A stretch of DNA of 64,000 nucleotides from DATAES01 sp963721305 (GTDB lineage: Bacteria > Actinomycetota > Acidimicrobiia > Acidimicrobiales > JACDCH01): the NCBI GenBank assembly GCA_963721305.1, contig CAVRIR010000006.1:124001-188000 (forward strand), given 5' to 3'. Below are positions 8,713 through 17,734 of the stretch, piece by piece. How positions within the stretch are numbered: position 1 is the stretch's first letter; every line of letters begins with the position of its first letter. A program made the position numbers and the translations under genes. Under the pieces are notes generated by a model. The model did not search any database. It had not been told where the DNA came from and was given only the letters and a program-made list of their open reading frames with translations.

Positions 8713-8764
8713 ACGTGCAACCAATGATTGCACGTCAGCTCTCAACGCGCAACCTTTAGTTGCG
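8713..8764. promoter_or_regulatory. Tandem operator-like palindromes upstream of SRPBCC-ArsR operon
   Basis: Two inverted repeats share the core GCAA-N7-TTGC. Site 1 (8713-8735) has perfect 8-bp arms ACGTGCAA/TTGCACGT. Site 2 (8748-8764) has perfect 6-bp arms CGCAAC/GTTGCG. Their centres are 32 bp apart, about three helical turns, and both lie within 90 bp of the operon's first start codon. That placement fits a repressor site for the ArsR protein of the same operon (inference). The rest of the 303-bp divergent gap (8676-8978) shows no gene. It should also hold the promoter of the beta-helix gene. Confidence 0.65.
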
Positions 8765-8978
8765 TATTATCCGGCGTCCTCTTGTGCGGGTGCGTTGTCG
8801 GGACGCAAGGCGGACTGACGGATGACGGCTGTCCCGGTCGTGGGACCGCGATGTCGTGCGGATCTTCGCCACTGTCGACCACTCGGCCGCGACTCGACTG
8901 GCCCGCTTGACGGACTACGGTGCGCCGAGTCCACTCTGGGTGGTCGCTGGGAACCGAGACGAGGGAGAGATTCGGGCA

Positions 8979-10148
8979 ATGGGAAGTACTTTGAGGCGCA
9001 TAGGCGCGCTCGCCGCCGGCGCAGCGTTGATGATGGGTGGGGTCGTGGCGACGGCGAGCGCCGCCGGTGCGACGCCTTCTTCGTCGGGCGTGGTCGTGGT
9101 CGCGCAGCAAACCGGATCGGACAGCGCGGGATGTGGTGCACCGTCGTCGCCGTGCAAGACGATCACCACGGGCATCAGCCACGCGCATCCCGGCGACATC
9201 GTGCTGGTGGGACGGGGTACGTATCACGAGCAGGTCGTGGTTCCGATCCGACTGCGGTTGGTCGGTGCCGGCGCGACGGTCGACGCGACCGGTCTGAGTC
9301 AGGGGTCGGGTCTGTCGATGAATGCGGCCGCCGTTCTGGTTCTGTCCAGCGGCAGCGGCTCGTCCATCGAGGGCTTCCGAATCACTGGTGCCTTCGGTGA
9401 AGGCCTCCTCGTGCTGTCGGCGAGCAATGTGACGGTGGCGAACAACACGGTGACTGGCAACGACGTCGGCACCCCGCAGACCACCGGGTACTTCGAGTGT
9501 CAGGCACAGGGTGAGGTCCCCGGCGACTGTGGTGAAGGGATCCATCTGATGAGTGCCACGCACAGCGTGGTGATCGGCAATCAGTCGACGGGCAACTCGG
9601 GCGGCGTCCTCGTCACCGACGAGTTCGGGCCGGCAACGGGTAACTGGATCGTCGCCAACGACGTTTCCAACAACCTCTTCGACTGCGGGATCACGCTTCC
9701 GTCGCACAGCGCGGTTGCACTCGACCAGAACGGGGTTCGCCAGCCAGCACTCGGCGGGGTCTACGGCAACGTGATTGCTCTCAACCGGATCGTGGGCAAC
9801 GGCGTTCTGGGTGAGGGAGCCGGTGTGCTGTTCGCGGCGGCACAGCCGGGGAGCGCCTCCTACAACAACGTGGTCACGGCCAACTCCATCTCCGGCAACA
9901 ACCTGGCGGGTGTGACGATGCACGCGCATGCGCCGAACCAGGACATCAGTGGCAACAGCGTTACGTTCAACGACATCGGGACGAACAACCTCGGAGGCGA
10001 TCCGGACGCTGGCGTTTCCGCTACCACTGGCGTACTGGTCTTCTCCGCCGTCCCGTCGGTCAAGGTCTCGGTCACCATCAGCCACAACTTGATTCACGGC
10101 AACGTCAACCCGATCTGGACCTCGTCCAACGTGACCGTCATCGGCTGA
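8979..10148 (+). CDS. Secreted right-handed parallel beta-helix protein
   Basis: A 389-residue exported protein. The start at 8979 follows GAGGGAGAGA and gives a Sec signal peptide: 'MGSTLRRIGALAAGAALMM' then a cleavage region 'TASAAGA'. The mature part has the beta-helix pattern: 'CKTITTGISHAHPGDIVLVG', 'GTYHEQVVV', then repeated turns such as 'NVTVANNTVTGND', 'HSVVIGNQSTGNSGGVLV' and 'NNVVTANSISGNNLAGV'. Asn-rich ladders of this kind occur in pectate-lyase-like and NosD-like surface proteins. No catalytic residues can be assigned, so it may bind or cut a polysaccharide or be structural. A strong terminator follows. Confidence 0.88.
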   Translation: MGSTLRRIGALAAGAALMMGGVVATASAAGATPSSSGVVVVAQQTGSDSAGCGAPSSPCKTITTGISHAHPGDIVLVGRGTYHEQVVVPIRLRLVGAGATVDATGLSQGSGLSMNAAAVLVLSSGSGSSIEGFRITGAFGEGLLVLSASNVTVANNTVTGNDVGTPQTTGYFECQAQGEVPGDCGEGIHLMSATHSVVIGNQSTGNSGGVLVTDEFGPATGNWIVANDVSNNLFDCGITLPSHSAVALDQNGVRQPALGGVYGNVIALNRIVGNGVLGEGAGVLFAAAQPGSASYNNVVTANSISGNNLAGVTMHAHAPNQDISGNSVTFNDIGTNNLGGDPDAGVSATTGVLVFSAVPSVKVSVTISHNLIHGNVNPIWTSSNVTVIG

Positions 10149-10175
10149 CAGGCACCGTCCCCTCATCAACGAGAG

Positions 10176-10203
10176 GGCGCGCCGACCAACCGGTCGGCGC
10201 GCC
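10176..10203 (+). terminator. Rho-independent terminator after beta-helix gene
   Basis: A perfect 12-bp stem, GGCGCGCCGACC / GGTCGGCGCGCC, with loop AACC is followed by a T-rich tract (TTCGTCGTTTT, 10204-10214). It lies 27 nt past the stop of the beta-helix gene and 74 nt before the convergent glucokinase stop. Confidence 0.9.
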
Positions 10204-10277
10204 TTCGTCGTTTTCACAGCACGTCGCCCCACGAGCTGATCAGGAGCTGTCGAGCGGTGCGCCTTCGTCTTGGACGA

Positions 10278-11024
10278 TTAGTTCGTACCGGTGGGTTCGT
10301 CGAGCGCCCAGAGCCTGATGCCGCCGAGGATGCCGGCGGCGTTGTCGACGAGTTCGACCCGATGCCCGAGATCGACGGTGAGCTTCTTGGCGTTGCCGCC
10401 GCCGACGTAGAGCCGGTCGATGTGCAAGAGCGCGTCGAACATCTCGACGGCCTCGAGGACTCGTTTGCTCCATCGACGGTTGCCGATCCGGCGGCGCGTG
10501 CGGTTCCCGAGTTGGTCCTGGAAGGTGCCGCTTCCTTGGAACGGCATGAGAGCCAGTTCGAGGTGCGGCGTCGGTGCACCGTCAAGGAACACGGCCGTGC
10601 CGAGGCCGGTTCCGAGCGTGAGCACCAGCTCGAGCCCTTTGCCGCCGATGACGGCGAGGCCCTGCATGTCGGCGTCGTTGCACAGCCGGGTTGGCTTCCC
10701 CAGTCGGCCCTCGAGTTCAGCGGCCAACGGGAAACCTGCCCACGCATCGACCAGCTTGCGTGACAGGGCCGTGCCCGGCCCAGCCTTCGTCGACAGGTTC
10801 GGTGCCGTGAGCACTCGGCCGTCTCGGACAAACCCTGGAAAGCCGACCGACACGCGATCCCACGGCGGCAACTCGTGCGTGAGTCCGTCGAGCGCGCGGA
10901 TCAGCACACGTGGCGGGCACGGGTAAGGGGTCTTGGTACGAACCCGCTCAACGATCTTCGCGCCGTCGGGGTCCAGAACCGATGCCTTCAAGCCGGTACC
11001 GCCGATGTCGATCGCGAGGGTCAT
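10278..11024 (-). CDS. ppgK: ROK-family glucokinase, polyphosphate/ATP-glucokinase type
   Basis: A 248-residue sugar kinase. The N-terminal phosphate motif is 'AIDIGGTGLKASVLD', followed by 'VGFPGFVRDG', the sugar-binding 'LCNDADMQGLAV' with the catalytic Asp, and 'LTLGTGLGTAVF' (phosphate 2). Length and motifs match polyphosphate glucokinases, which phosphorylate glucose with polyphosphate or ATP. The start at 11024 gives the conserved N-terminus; an in-frame GTG at 11045 and an ATG at 11072 are alternatives, as the ribosome site is weak. A LacI-like palindrome lies 82 bp upstream (11106-11119). It follows the methyltransferase gene on the same strand. Confidence 0.85.
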   Translation of the reverse strand: MTLAIDIGGTGLKASVLDPDGAKIVERVRTKTPYPCPPRVLIRALDGLTHELPPWDRVSVGFPGFVRDGRVLTAPNLSTKAGPGTALSRKLVDAWAGFPLAAELEGRLGKPTRLCNDADMQGLAVIGGKGLELVLTLGTGLGTAVFLDGAPTPHLELALMPFQGSGTFQDQLGNRTRRRIGNRRWSKRVLEAVEMFDALLHIDRLYVGGGNAKKLTVDLGHRVELVDNAAGILGGIRLWALDEPTGTN

Positions 11025-11105
11025 CGGACTTGCGGACAGCGTCACTGCGGGTCCCCGATCTCCCCCATCCATACCCGCATCTTGCCCGATGGCGGGCGAC
11101 GGTAT

Positions 11106-11119
11106 CGAAACACGTTTCG
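11106..11119. promoter_or_regulatory. CGAAAC-AC-GTTTCG palindrome upstream of glucokinase
   Basis: Perfect 6-bp arms, CGAAAC and GTTTCG, are separated by two bases in the 126-bp gap between the methyltransferase stop and the glucokinase start. The arms resemble half-sites of LacI-type sugar repressors, though those operators usually have no 2-bp spacer. Regulation of the glucokinase by carbon source is an inference only. Confidence 0.35.
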
Positions 11120-11150
11120 CGCGTTCCGGCGCGGCCGCCCGAACGCTCGG

Positions 11151-11904
11151 TCATGGCTTGACAGCCACGACGAGTGTGCGGCTCGAGGACGTTTCAAACC
11201 GGCCATCGCGTTCGAGGAGATGGTGAAGTTCTCGGAGCCGGGAGCGGTAGGCGGAGACGGTGAAGTCAGGCACGATCCAGGGGACCAGCCGGAGGAAGTA
11301 GACCACCGCGCCGATGTCGTAGAAGACAATCGGCGGCTGCTCGACGCGCATGTCCCGTATCTCGAGCCCCGCGTCTTGCTGCTGCTCTGCTTTCGGCCGA
11401 CGGATCGCGACGTGAGCCCTCCGGAAGCGGGCCCATCAAGAACTCGCTGAGGTCTTGAAGAGTCCGTGGACCCACATGTTGCGCGAAGTACACGCCTCCC
11501 GATCGCAGCACGCGCGCGATCTCGGCCCACCAGACATCGACGGGATGGCGACTGATCACGAGTTCGAACGAGTCGGCGGCGAATGGCAACCCCACTCGAG
11601 TCTGCGACGTCACGACCAGGTGCACGTCCCGATCACGCAGTCGTCGGGCAGCAGCGGCGACGCTCGCCGGGAAGCCCTCGGTGGCCACCGCCATCGGCGG
11701 CACTCGAGGTAGCCGGCCGATCATCGATCCGGTCCCAGCCTGGAGTTCGAGCACGTTCGACGCCAGTGCGGTGCGTTGCGCTACCAGATCGAAGTACCGC
11801 CAGCTTGGCCTCTGCTCCGTGGCACGACCGTCAAGCCAACCAAAGTCCCAACTGTCAACCCGCGCTTGTTCGGCCTCCTCGACCAGCGTCGCGAAACCCG
11901 ACAT
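11151..11904 (-). pseudogene. SAM-dependent methyltransferase, single frameshift near 11375
   Basis: The frame opens MSGFATLVEEAEQARVDSWD and continues 'ALASNVLELQAGTGSMIGRL' (SAM-binding motif I), 'LPFAADSFELVISRH' and 'EIARVLRSGGVYFAQHVG'. It then leaves homology after 'LMGPLPEGSRRDPSAE'. A second frame starting around 11378 carries the rest: 'KAEQQQDAGLEIRDMRVEQ', 'VFYDIGAVVYFLRLVPW' and a C-terminus ending at 11151. Removing one base in the stretch around 11370-11380 restores a class I methyltransferase of about 250 residues. A one-base insertion error is likelier than a true mutation, because the downstream frame is fully conserved. Substrate unknown. It probably shares a transcript with the glucokinase gene downstream. 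Confidence 0.75.
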
Positions 11905-12063
11905 CGGCTACATCGTGTCCGACACGGCATCGCGAGAACGAAGCCTCTTTGGCGTCAAGAGGTGATCGCGGGCGCGTCAGTCTCGACTCGAGACCGGGAA
12001 CCCAAACGGGGAGCAGAGGCCCCGCTGCTTCACCACATCACGGATGTGTGGGTGTTCGTTCCG

Positions 12064-13482
12064 CTACAGCCCGACGACGGTGACCGGGGAGTCCGTAGGA
12101 AGGTTGTCTCCCGATCCGAGCTGCCCGAACTCGTTGTCGCCCCAGCACTTGACGACCCCGCTCGAGACGTAAGCGCAGGTGTAATAGCCCCCGCTGGCGA
12201 CCGCGATGACATCGGTCATCCCGGTGACCGTCAGGGGCGTGAAACCGTCTTGGACCGAACCGTTGCCCATCTGCCCGAAGGCGCCGTAGCCCCAGCACTT
12301 CACAGCGGCTCCGTCCACGATCGCACATGTGTGTTGCCAGCCGGCGGCGATGACTCGCGCGCCGGTGAGCCCGCTGACGGTGTGCTTGCTCAGATCACTG
12401 GTCATCGTGCCGTCGCCGTATTGGCCCGACTGATTTGCACCCCAGCACTTCACGATGCCGCCTGGTAGCCGCGCACAGGTGTGATCGAGACCTGCACTCA
12501 CGGCCGTGGCGCCCGTGATCCCCGTCGCGGAAACCGGCGACGCCGAGAACGTCGTGGTGCCGTCGCCCAACTGGCCATACTCGTTGTTGCCCCAGCACTT
12601 CACCGCACCAGCACTCACAACCGCGCACGTGTACTGGAATCCGGAGTCGATGAAGGTCGCGCCGGTGGTGCCGCTGACCGTCGCCGGCAAGCTCATGCCG
12701 CCGCCCCAACACTTCACCGTGCCGCCCGACACCAGCGCACACGAATACCCGATGTTCTCGACCGTGATGGCGGTCGCATCACTGATGCCACTGACGGTCA
12801 CCGGCGTCAGCGAGTTCGTGTTGTTGCCGTCGCCGAGTTCTCCGAAGAAGCCGTACCCCCAACACTTCACCGCGCCGCCGGTCAGGGCGCAGCTGTGGTT
12901 GTCGCCGACGGCAACGGCAGTCGCGCCGGTCAGCCCGGCGACCGCGACCGCCGATGTCGTGTCAGTCGTGTTCCCATCACCCAATTGGCCGAAGTCGTTC
13001 TGGCCCCAGCACTTCACGCCACCGCCCGACACCACCGCACACGTGTGGTCGTATGCCGTCGCGAGCAATGGACCGGGGACAACGGCATTCGACGTCGCTG
13101 ATGACGCACTGTCGCCGAGCGCGTTGACGGCGTTGACAGTGAAGCTGTACTCAAGACCGTTGGTGAGTCCGCCGACGATCTGAGTCGTAGCGGTCGAGTT
13201 GAACACGACTCGTGGCTGTTCGACCTGACCAACCCATGGCGTCACCACATAGGCCGTGATCGGTGCCGGGGCCGCCAGCGGTGGTTGCCACGACACCACC
13301 GCCCGACCATCACCCGCAGTCGCGGTACCGATGATCGGCGGCGGATCAGCGACACACCCCGACAAACCGAACGCACCCAGACCCACCGCCAACACGGCGA
13401 AACTCATCGGCCACCGCCGCGCTCCCCGCGACCCAACCAAACCCGACCAGCAAGCCTCGGCCATCACGTGCAATTGGCCCAT
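12064..13482 (-). CDS. Surface lipoprotein with fibronectin-III domain and seven RCC1 repeats
   Basis: A 472-residue exported protein. The N-terminus has Arg residues, a hydrophobic stretch and a lipobox 'GLSGC', so it is probably lipid-anchored. Residues about 45-135 read as an Fn3-like domain ('VSWQPPLAAPAPITAYVV', 'TNGLEYSFTVNAVNALG'). The remainder has seven RCC1/BNR-type blades with the recurrent 'HTCAVVSGGGVKCWGQNDFGQ' pattern; each blade carries a Cys pair (HTCA...KCWG). RCC1 repeats form a seven-blade propeller, so seven copies would make one complete wheel. Ligand unknown. The 160 bp upstream of the methyltransferase start (11905-12063) shows no gene. Confidence 0.9.
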   Translation of the reverse strand: MGQLHVMAEACWSGLVGSRGARRWPMSFAVLAVGLGAFGLSGCVADPPPIIGTATAGDGRAVVSWQPPLAAPAPITAYVVTPWVGQVEQPRVVFNSTATTQIVGGLTNGLEYSFTVNAVNALGDSASSATSNAVVPGPLLATAYDHTCAVVSGGGVKCWGQNDFGQLGDGNTTDTTSAVAVAGLTGATAVAVGDNHSCALTGGAVKCWGYGFFGELGDGNNTNSLTPVTVSGISDATAITVENIGYSCALVSGGTVKCWGGGMSLPATVSGTTGATFIDSGFQYTCAVVSAGAVKCWGNNEYGQLGDGTTTFSASPVSATGITGATAVSAGLDHTCARLPGGIVKCWGANQSGQYGDGTMTSDLSKHTVSGLTGARVIAAGWQHTCAIVDGAAVKCWGYGAFGQMGNGSVQDGFTPLTVTGMTDVIAVASGGYYTCAYVSSGVVKCWGDNEFGQLGSGDNLPTDSPVTVVGL

Positions 13483-13779
13483 AGCAACCCCCCGCTCGAC
13501 GTGGTGAACCTACTCCGGTGCCACGGGGCCCCGCCCCGCCCAGGAGAGGCAGCTCAGTTGCTTGACCGCCCCGTCAACGGGCACTGGTTCGATCAACACG
13601 ACGCGCGGGGCATCGGCTTTGGAGTTGGCAGAGCGAAGCAACGGGTCGTCTGGTCGAGCCACGACGTGTAGTCCGGTGAGCCTGGTCGGAGCGCGGCTGC
13701 CCGTCGCGGCCGAGATAGTCGATGAGTTGATTCGGCTGCTCGTAACCGAGCGCGCCCTGAATGCTCGCTGTACCTTGCC
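13483..13779. other. Intergenic stretch without a convincing gene
   Basis: This is a divergent gap between the RCC1 lipoprotein gene (minus) and chrA (plus). A minus-strand reading shows short protein-like runs ('APRVVLIEPVPVDG' ending near 13510, and 'QGALGYEQPNQLIDYLGRDG' in another frame). They lack a start and a recognisable family, so they may be remains of a lost gene or chance. Promoters for both flanking genes should lie here; none could be assigned. Confidence 0.4.
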
Positions 13780-14954
13780 TTGGTGGCGGCGGCTGACTCG
13801 TCGGCGGCGCGTGCCGGAGTTGGGCTGCGTGAAGTGCTGGTGCAGTGGGGTCGTATCGGCTGCCTTGGATTCGGCGGGCCGCCGACACACATCGCTTTGC
13901 TACGCGATCTGTGTGTTGAGCGAAAACGATGGGTTGACTCGTCCGAGTTCGAGGACGCGATCGCGGCGTGCAATCTCTTGCCGGGCCCGGCATCGACCCA
14001 GCTCGCGATCTTGTGCGCCTGGATTGTCGCGGGGCCGATCGGGGCAGTCGTCGGTGGAATGGCGTTCATCGTCCCCGGCCTGGTTGTCATCCTGGGCCTC
14101 GCGGCGGTGTTCCTGGCCGCGTCACCGGGTTCGCTGATACTTGGTGCGGGCGCGGGTGCGGGTGCCGCCGTCGCGGTGGTTGCTGTGCACGCGGGGGTCG
14201 GCCTGATCCCTGCAAGCTGGAGGCGGGCTCGGGTTCACGGCCGATGGATGGTCTACGCGCTCGCAGGCGGTGTCGCGGCGGCGACAGTTGGCGCGTGGCT
14301 GGTGGTCGCGTTGTTGGGCTGCGGAGCAATCGAACTCGGGATACGCCGTTTCGGGAACGCCGACCGTCTGGGATTTCATGCGACCCCGCTCGTGCTGCTG
14401 GCAGCCGCGACCGCGAGCACTGGGGTTTTCTCTCGCTCGCATGGGTCGCGTTCAAAGTCGGGGCGCTGTCGTACGGGGGCGGCTTCGTCATCATTCCGCT
14501 CATGCAACACGACGCTGTCCAGCACTATCACTGGATGACCGATAGCCAGTTCCTGTACGCGGTCGCGCTGGGCCAGATCACACCCGGTCCCGTCGTGCAG
14601 ACAGTCGCCGTCGTCGGCTACGCGGCCGCAGGCATCGCAGGCGGTCTCCTGGCCGCGGTCGTCGCGTTCTCGCCTTCGTTCGTGTTCGTGCTCGGCGGTG
14701 CTCGACACTTCCAGGCGCTACGGAGGAACCTCGCGGCCCGCGGATTCCTCGACGGTGCCGGACCCGCCGCGATCGGCGCAATCATCGGCGTCTCGGTCCC
14801 ACTTGCTCTCGCTCTTGGTCAGGTGTGGCAACTCGCGGTTCTCGGCGCTGCCGCGATTTCGCTGCTCGTTCTCCGCCGCAGCGTCGTCCTCACATTGCTC
14901 GGTGCCGCCGCGGTCGGCATCGTCGTCGTCCAGCTTGGCGCGCCCCTACCCTGA
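13780..14954 (+). pseudogene. chrA: Chromate transporter ChrA, both halves present, one frameshift near 14425
   Basis: Two CHR domains are encoded. The N-terminal half has 'QWGRIGCLGFGGPPTHIALL' and 'CNLLPGPASTQLAI', the C-terminal half 'KVGALSYGGGFVIIPLMQ' and 'ALGQITPGPVVQTVAVVGYA'. These are the signature FGGP / GGGF and PGP motifs of ChrA, an antiporter that expels chromate. The frame changes at the homopolymers GGGGTTTT (14423-14430): one base appears to be missing, and adding it back would give a continuous protein of about 390 residues. The start is TTG 13780 or GTG 13783. Probably a functional gene with a sequencing error; otherwise a recent null allele. Confidence 0.82.
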
Positions 14955-15010
14955 ACCAACGCGCGGCGAATCGCCGAACCTGCCGTCCCGTCGAGCGTCA
15001 AGGAGTCCCC

Positions 15011-15371
15011 ATGGCCGACATGCCGTTGTTCGATCACATCGCGCTCGACGGTGCCGAATCTCAACGAGCAGGTCGAACGGCTGACCACCGCCTTCGGCAT
15101 GGAGGTGCAGACCCAGTTCGATGGGTTCGCCGTCCTCGTTGATCCGGGGACGGGCGTCAGGTTCGAGCTGGGCGCCTCACCGGACGAGGAGGTCCATGTC
15201 CGTCATCTCGGCTTTCGGGCGAACGACGTCGATGCTGCGCACGAACGCCTCGTCGATGCAGGGATGGAGACGACTCGGGCGCCGCAACGCCAGGACTTCG
15301 CCGCGATGTACACGTCGTATCTCAGCCAGCCGGGCGGCGTCGAGGTCCAACTGGTCAAGTACGACGACTGA
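15011..15371 (+). pseudogene. VOC-family protein with one-base insertion near 15047
   Basis: The ATG at 15011 follows AAGGAG and encodes 'MADMPLFDHIAL'. The frame then fails, and the +1 frame continues 'VPNLNEQVERLTTAFGMEVQ', 'GFAVLVDPGTGVRFELG', 'HVRHLGFRANDVDAAHERL' and 'QPGGVEVQLVKYDD'. Deleting the G at 15047 joins the two parts into a normal 119-residue single-module VOC protein. This one-base insertion looks like a sequence error. Function unknown beyond the fold. Confidence 0.75.
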
Positions 15372-15503
15372 CCGCTGAACTGAGAGAAGACGCCGACACC
15401 AATCGTCCATGCGCCCATGGTCGTACGACAGGCGTCGTCACTCCGGCTCGCTCACGAGCCGACGTCGGGGCGTCGGTACCGTTTGGCACCGAGGAGGAAT
15501 CGC

Positions 15504-16106
15504 ATGGCCGACCCTGATCGCCGCCGGACGTTGTTGTGTTCCTACGAGAACGCCGCGGTGGTCGTGTCGGGAATCGACGCCGAGCAGCTCGGCCACCCGA
15601 CACCGTGCCCCAAGTACAACGTGGCCGGACTGATCGACCACCTCGTCGAAGCGGGACAGCGAGCGGCCGCGCTTGGACGGGGGCAGACACCCCCGCCCGG
15701 AGACGAGTTCCCTCATGTCGAGCTGTCCGGCGCCCCCGGTCAGCTACGTCGCGCCGCCGAGGAGGCGGCAGAGGCATGGGGCGACGATTCCGCGCTGTCC
15801 TCGAGGTTCACCATGCCGTGGGGAGAGGAGTACACCGGGGCGACCCTGGTCGACATGTACCTGACCGAGTTGGCCGCACACGCATGGGACCTGGCCCGGG
15901 CCACCGGGCAACTCGACAGGTTGGACCCCTCCCTCGCACTGCCGGCGCTCGACGGTGCGCGGGCCATGATCAAACCCCAGTACCGCGACATGGTCGAGCC
16001 GGGCGCCCCATTCGGGGCCGAGGTGCCCCCACCACCCGGCGCCGACGACTGGGATCGCCTCGCCGCCTTCATGGGACGCGACCCCCGCGCATCGCTCGGC
16101 CGGTAA
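15504..16106 (+). CDS. TIGR03086-like metal-binding protein (DinB/mycothiol-isomerase fold)
   Basis: A 200-residue protein; ATG at 15504 with GAGGAGGAA immediately upstream. It shows the four-helix DinB/MDMPI pattern: 'LGHPTPCPKYNVAGLIDHLV' with a first His, then 'LVDMYLTELAAHAWDLARAT' with Glu/His ligands, and the final 'DDWDRLAAFMGRDP'. Members bind a divalent metal, and some are mycothiol-dependent enzymes in actinomycetes. No partner gene is linked, so the reaction is unknown. It converges with the LLM oxidoreductase gene. Confidence 0.87.
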   Translation: MADPDRRRTLLCSYENAAVVVSGIDAEQLGHPTPCPKYNVAGLIDHLVEAGQRAAALGRGQTPPPGDEFPHVELSGAPGQLRRAAEEAAEAWGDDSALSSRFTMPWGEEYTGATLVDMYLTELAAHAWDLARATGQLDRLDPSLALPALDGARAMIKPQYRDMVEPGAPFGAEVPPPPGADDWDRLAAFMGRDPRASLGR

Positions 16107-16210
16107 CGGCCGAGGAGGGGACGGCCGCCTCGCAGCCCCGGACGTTCGTTCGGTCCGAAGGCGCGCGAGAACACTGCCCGGCAACGCGTCCTCGGCGGAC
16201 CCGGCAGCGA

Positions 16211-17095
16211 TCAGAGCGGCTTTGGCTCGATCTCGCGGAGTCGATCCGCGACCGGTCCGAACATCGTTTCGAGGACATCAGCGGGATCGTCGCCGAGCGC
16301 ACCGACGACGAGTGTCGACACCCCGATGGCTGCCCACGCCTCGGCGGCGCGCACGATGTCGTCGGGTGAGGGTTCGGGCGGCAGGTTCTGGAACATGGTC
16401 GTGATTTCGATCTCGTTCGGGTCGCGGCCGAGGTCGTCGCAGTGCCGGCGCAGGACGTCGATCTTGTGGGCGACGTCTTCGGGCGAGCCCATGGGGTTGC
16501 ACGCGTCGGCGTACTTGGCCACCAATCGCAACGTCTTCTTCTCACCGCTGCCGCCGATCATGATGCGGGGTCGTGGCGCGCTGACCGGTTGCGGCCGACA
16601 CAAGGTGGCGTCGAGGTGGTAGTGCTTCCCGTCGTAGGCCCCGTCGTCGTCGCTCCACATCTGCAAGCAGATCTGAAGCGTCTCTTCCAACCGCTCGAAG
16701 CGCTCGGCGGTCGGGGGGAAAGGCACGCCGAGGCCGTTGTGCTCGCGCTCGTACCACGCCGCGCCGATGCCGAGTTCGGCCCGACCGCCGGAGAGGACGT
16801 CGAGCGTGGTGACCGTCTTCGCGAGGATCCCGGGGTGGCGGTACGTCACGCCCGTCACGAGCAGGCGGAGCCGCAGCGCGGTAGTGCACCCGGCGACGAA
16901 GCCGAGCGCGGTGTAGCCCTCGAGCATCGGGTCCTCGGCCGGCGCCTTCCAGTCCATCTGGAAGAAGTGATCCATGAACGAGAGTGTCTTGATGCCGATG
17001 GCCTCCGCCCGCCGTGCGAGGTCGGCGACACCGGAGCCGATTCCGGGCGGGCCACCGGCCCAGTCGAACCGACTGACATGAAGATCGAGATCCAT
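16211..17095 (-). CDS. LLM-class F420-type oxidoreductase
   Basis: A 294-residue luciferase-like monooxygenase fold. Visible markers are 'DLARRAEAIGIKTLSFMDHF', 'LGFVAGCTTALRLRLLVTG', 'HPGILAKTVTTLDVLSGGR', 'LGIGAAWYEREHNGLG' and 'PRPRIMIGGSGEKKTLRLVA'. This set is typical of F420-dependent members (TIGR03560-like) in actinobacteria, although FMN use cannot be excluded. The start at 17095 (MDLDLHVSRF) gives the normal N-terminus; the longer frame to 17146 adds 17 residues without support. Substrate not predictable. Confidence 0.88.
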   Translation of the reverse strand: MDLDLHVSRFDWAGGPPGIGSGVADLARRAEAIGIKTLSFMDHFFQMDWKAPAEDPMLEGYTALGFVAGCTTALRLRLLVTGVTYRHPGILAKTVTTLDVLSGGRAELGIGAAWYEREHNGLGVPFPPTAERFERLEETLQICLQMWSDDDGAYDGKHYHLDATLCRPQPVSAPRPRIMIGGSGEKKTLRLVAKYADACNPMGSPEDVAHKIDVLRRHCDDLGRDPNEIEITTMFQNLPPEPSPDDIVRAAEAWAAIGVSTLVVGALGDDPADVLETMFGPVADRLREIEPKPL

Positions 17096-17233
17096 GTCGC
17101 CGTTTCTAGTTCCCAGCGATGACCGGTTCCCGTCGATCCGGTTCATTCATACTGCCGACCTTCTGCCTCGCTCGAGCCATCGAATCGCAGGCGAGAAGCG
17201 CACGACTGAGGACGCCGCATAACGTCGTCACCC

Positions 17234-17656
17234 GTGAGCGAGAACAAGCCGGTCTTGGTCGCCTCGCAGCGCGCTTCGCTGTTGTTGCTTGGTGGTGCCG
17301 GGGCGATCATCCTGGGCGCGTTCCTGGCCTGGGCGACGGTCGGCCCGTTCTCGGTGGCGGGTACGAGCGGCGACGGGAAGCTGACCGTGGTCGGAGGCGG
17401 CTTCGTGGCCTGGATCGGATGGCGAGCGCGAGCGGGCACGGCGCGCCGTGGCCATGCGATCGCTGCGCTGATCTTGTCGCTGCTGGTGTTGGCGGTCGGC
17501 GCATCCGACACGGCCGACATCAGTTCGAAGTCGCGAGGGGTGTTCCATGCGGAGGTTGGAATCGGTTTATGGCTCACTGACATCGGCGCTGTGGTCGCCG
17601 TCGTCGGTGCGGGGATGTGGTTGTTCCGTCGCGCTCGACCTCCTACGTCATTCTGA
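17234..17656 (+). CDS. Small integral membrane protein, unknown function
   Basis: A 140-residue protein from a GTG at 17234 with about four hydrophobic segments: 'SLLLLGGAGAIILGAFLAW', 'LTVVGGGFVAWIGW', 'AIAALILSLLVLAVGAS' and 'LTDIGAVVAVVGAGMWLF'. It ends 'RRARPPTSF', giving a basic cytoplasmic tail. The arrangement is typical of actinobacterial DUF-type membrane proteins. No family was recognised. It is divergent from the LLM gene and upstream of an NTF2-like gene. Confidence 0.7.
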   Translation: MSENKPVLVASQRASLLLLGGAGAIILGAFLAWATVGPFSVAGTSGDGKLTVVGGGFVAWIGWRARAGTARRGHAIAALILSLLVLAVGASDTADISSKSRGVFHAEVGIGLWLTDIGAVVAVVGAGMWLFRRARPPTSF

Positions 17657-17734
17657 GGCGAAGGACATCCACTTCGCGCGTTCCTTCAGCATGGGCCGAT
17701 GGGACTGAACTCGCCGACGAGCAGGGGGAGCAGG

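Noticed and set aside
8742..10232. 496-codon minus-strand frame opposite the beta-helix gene
   Set aside because: Shadow frame; the plus-strand gene has a signal peptide, ribosome site and terminator.
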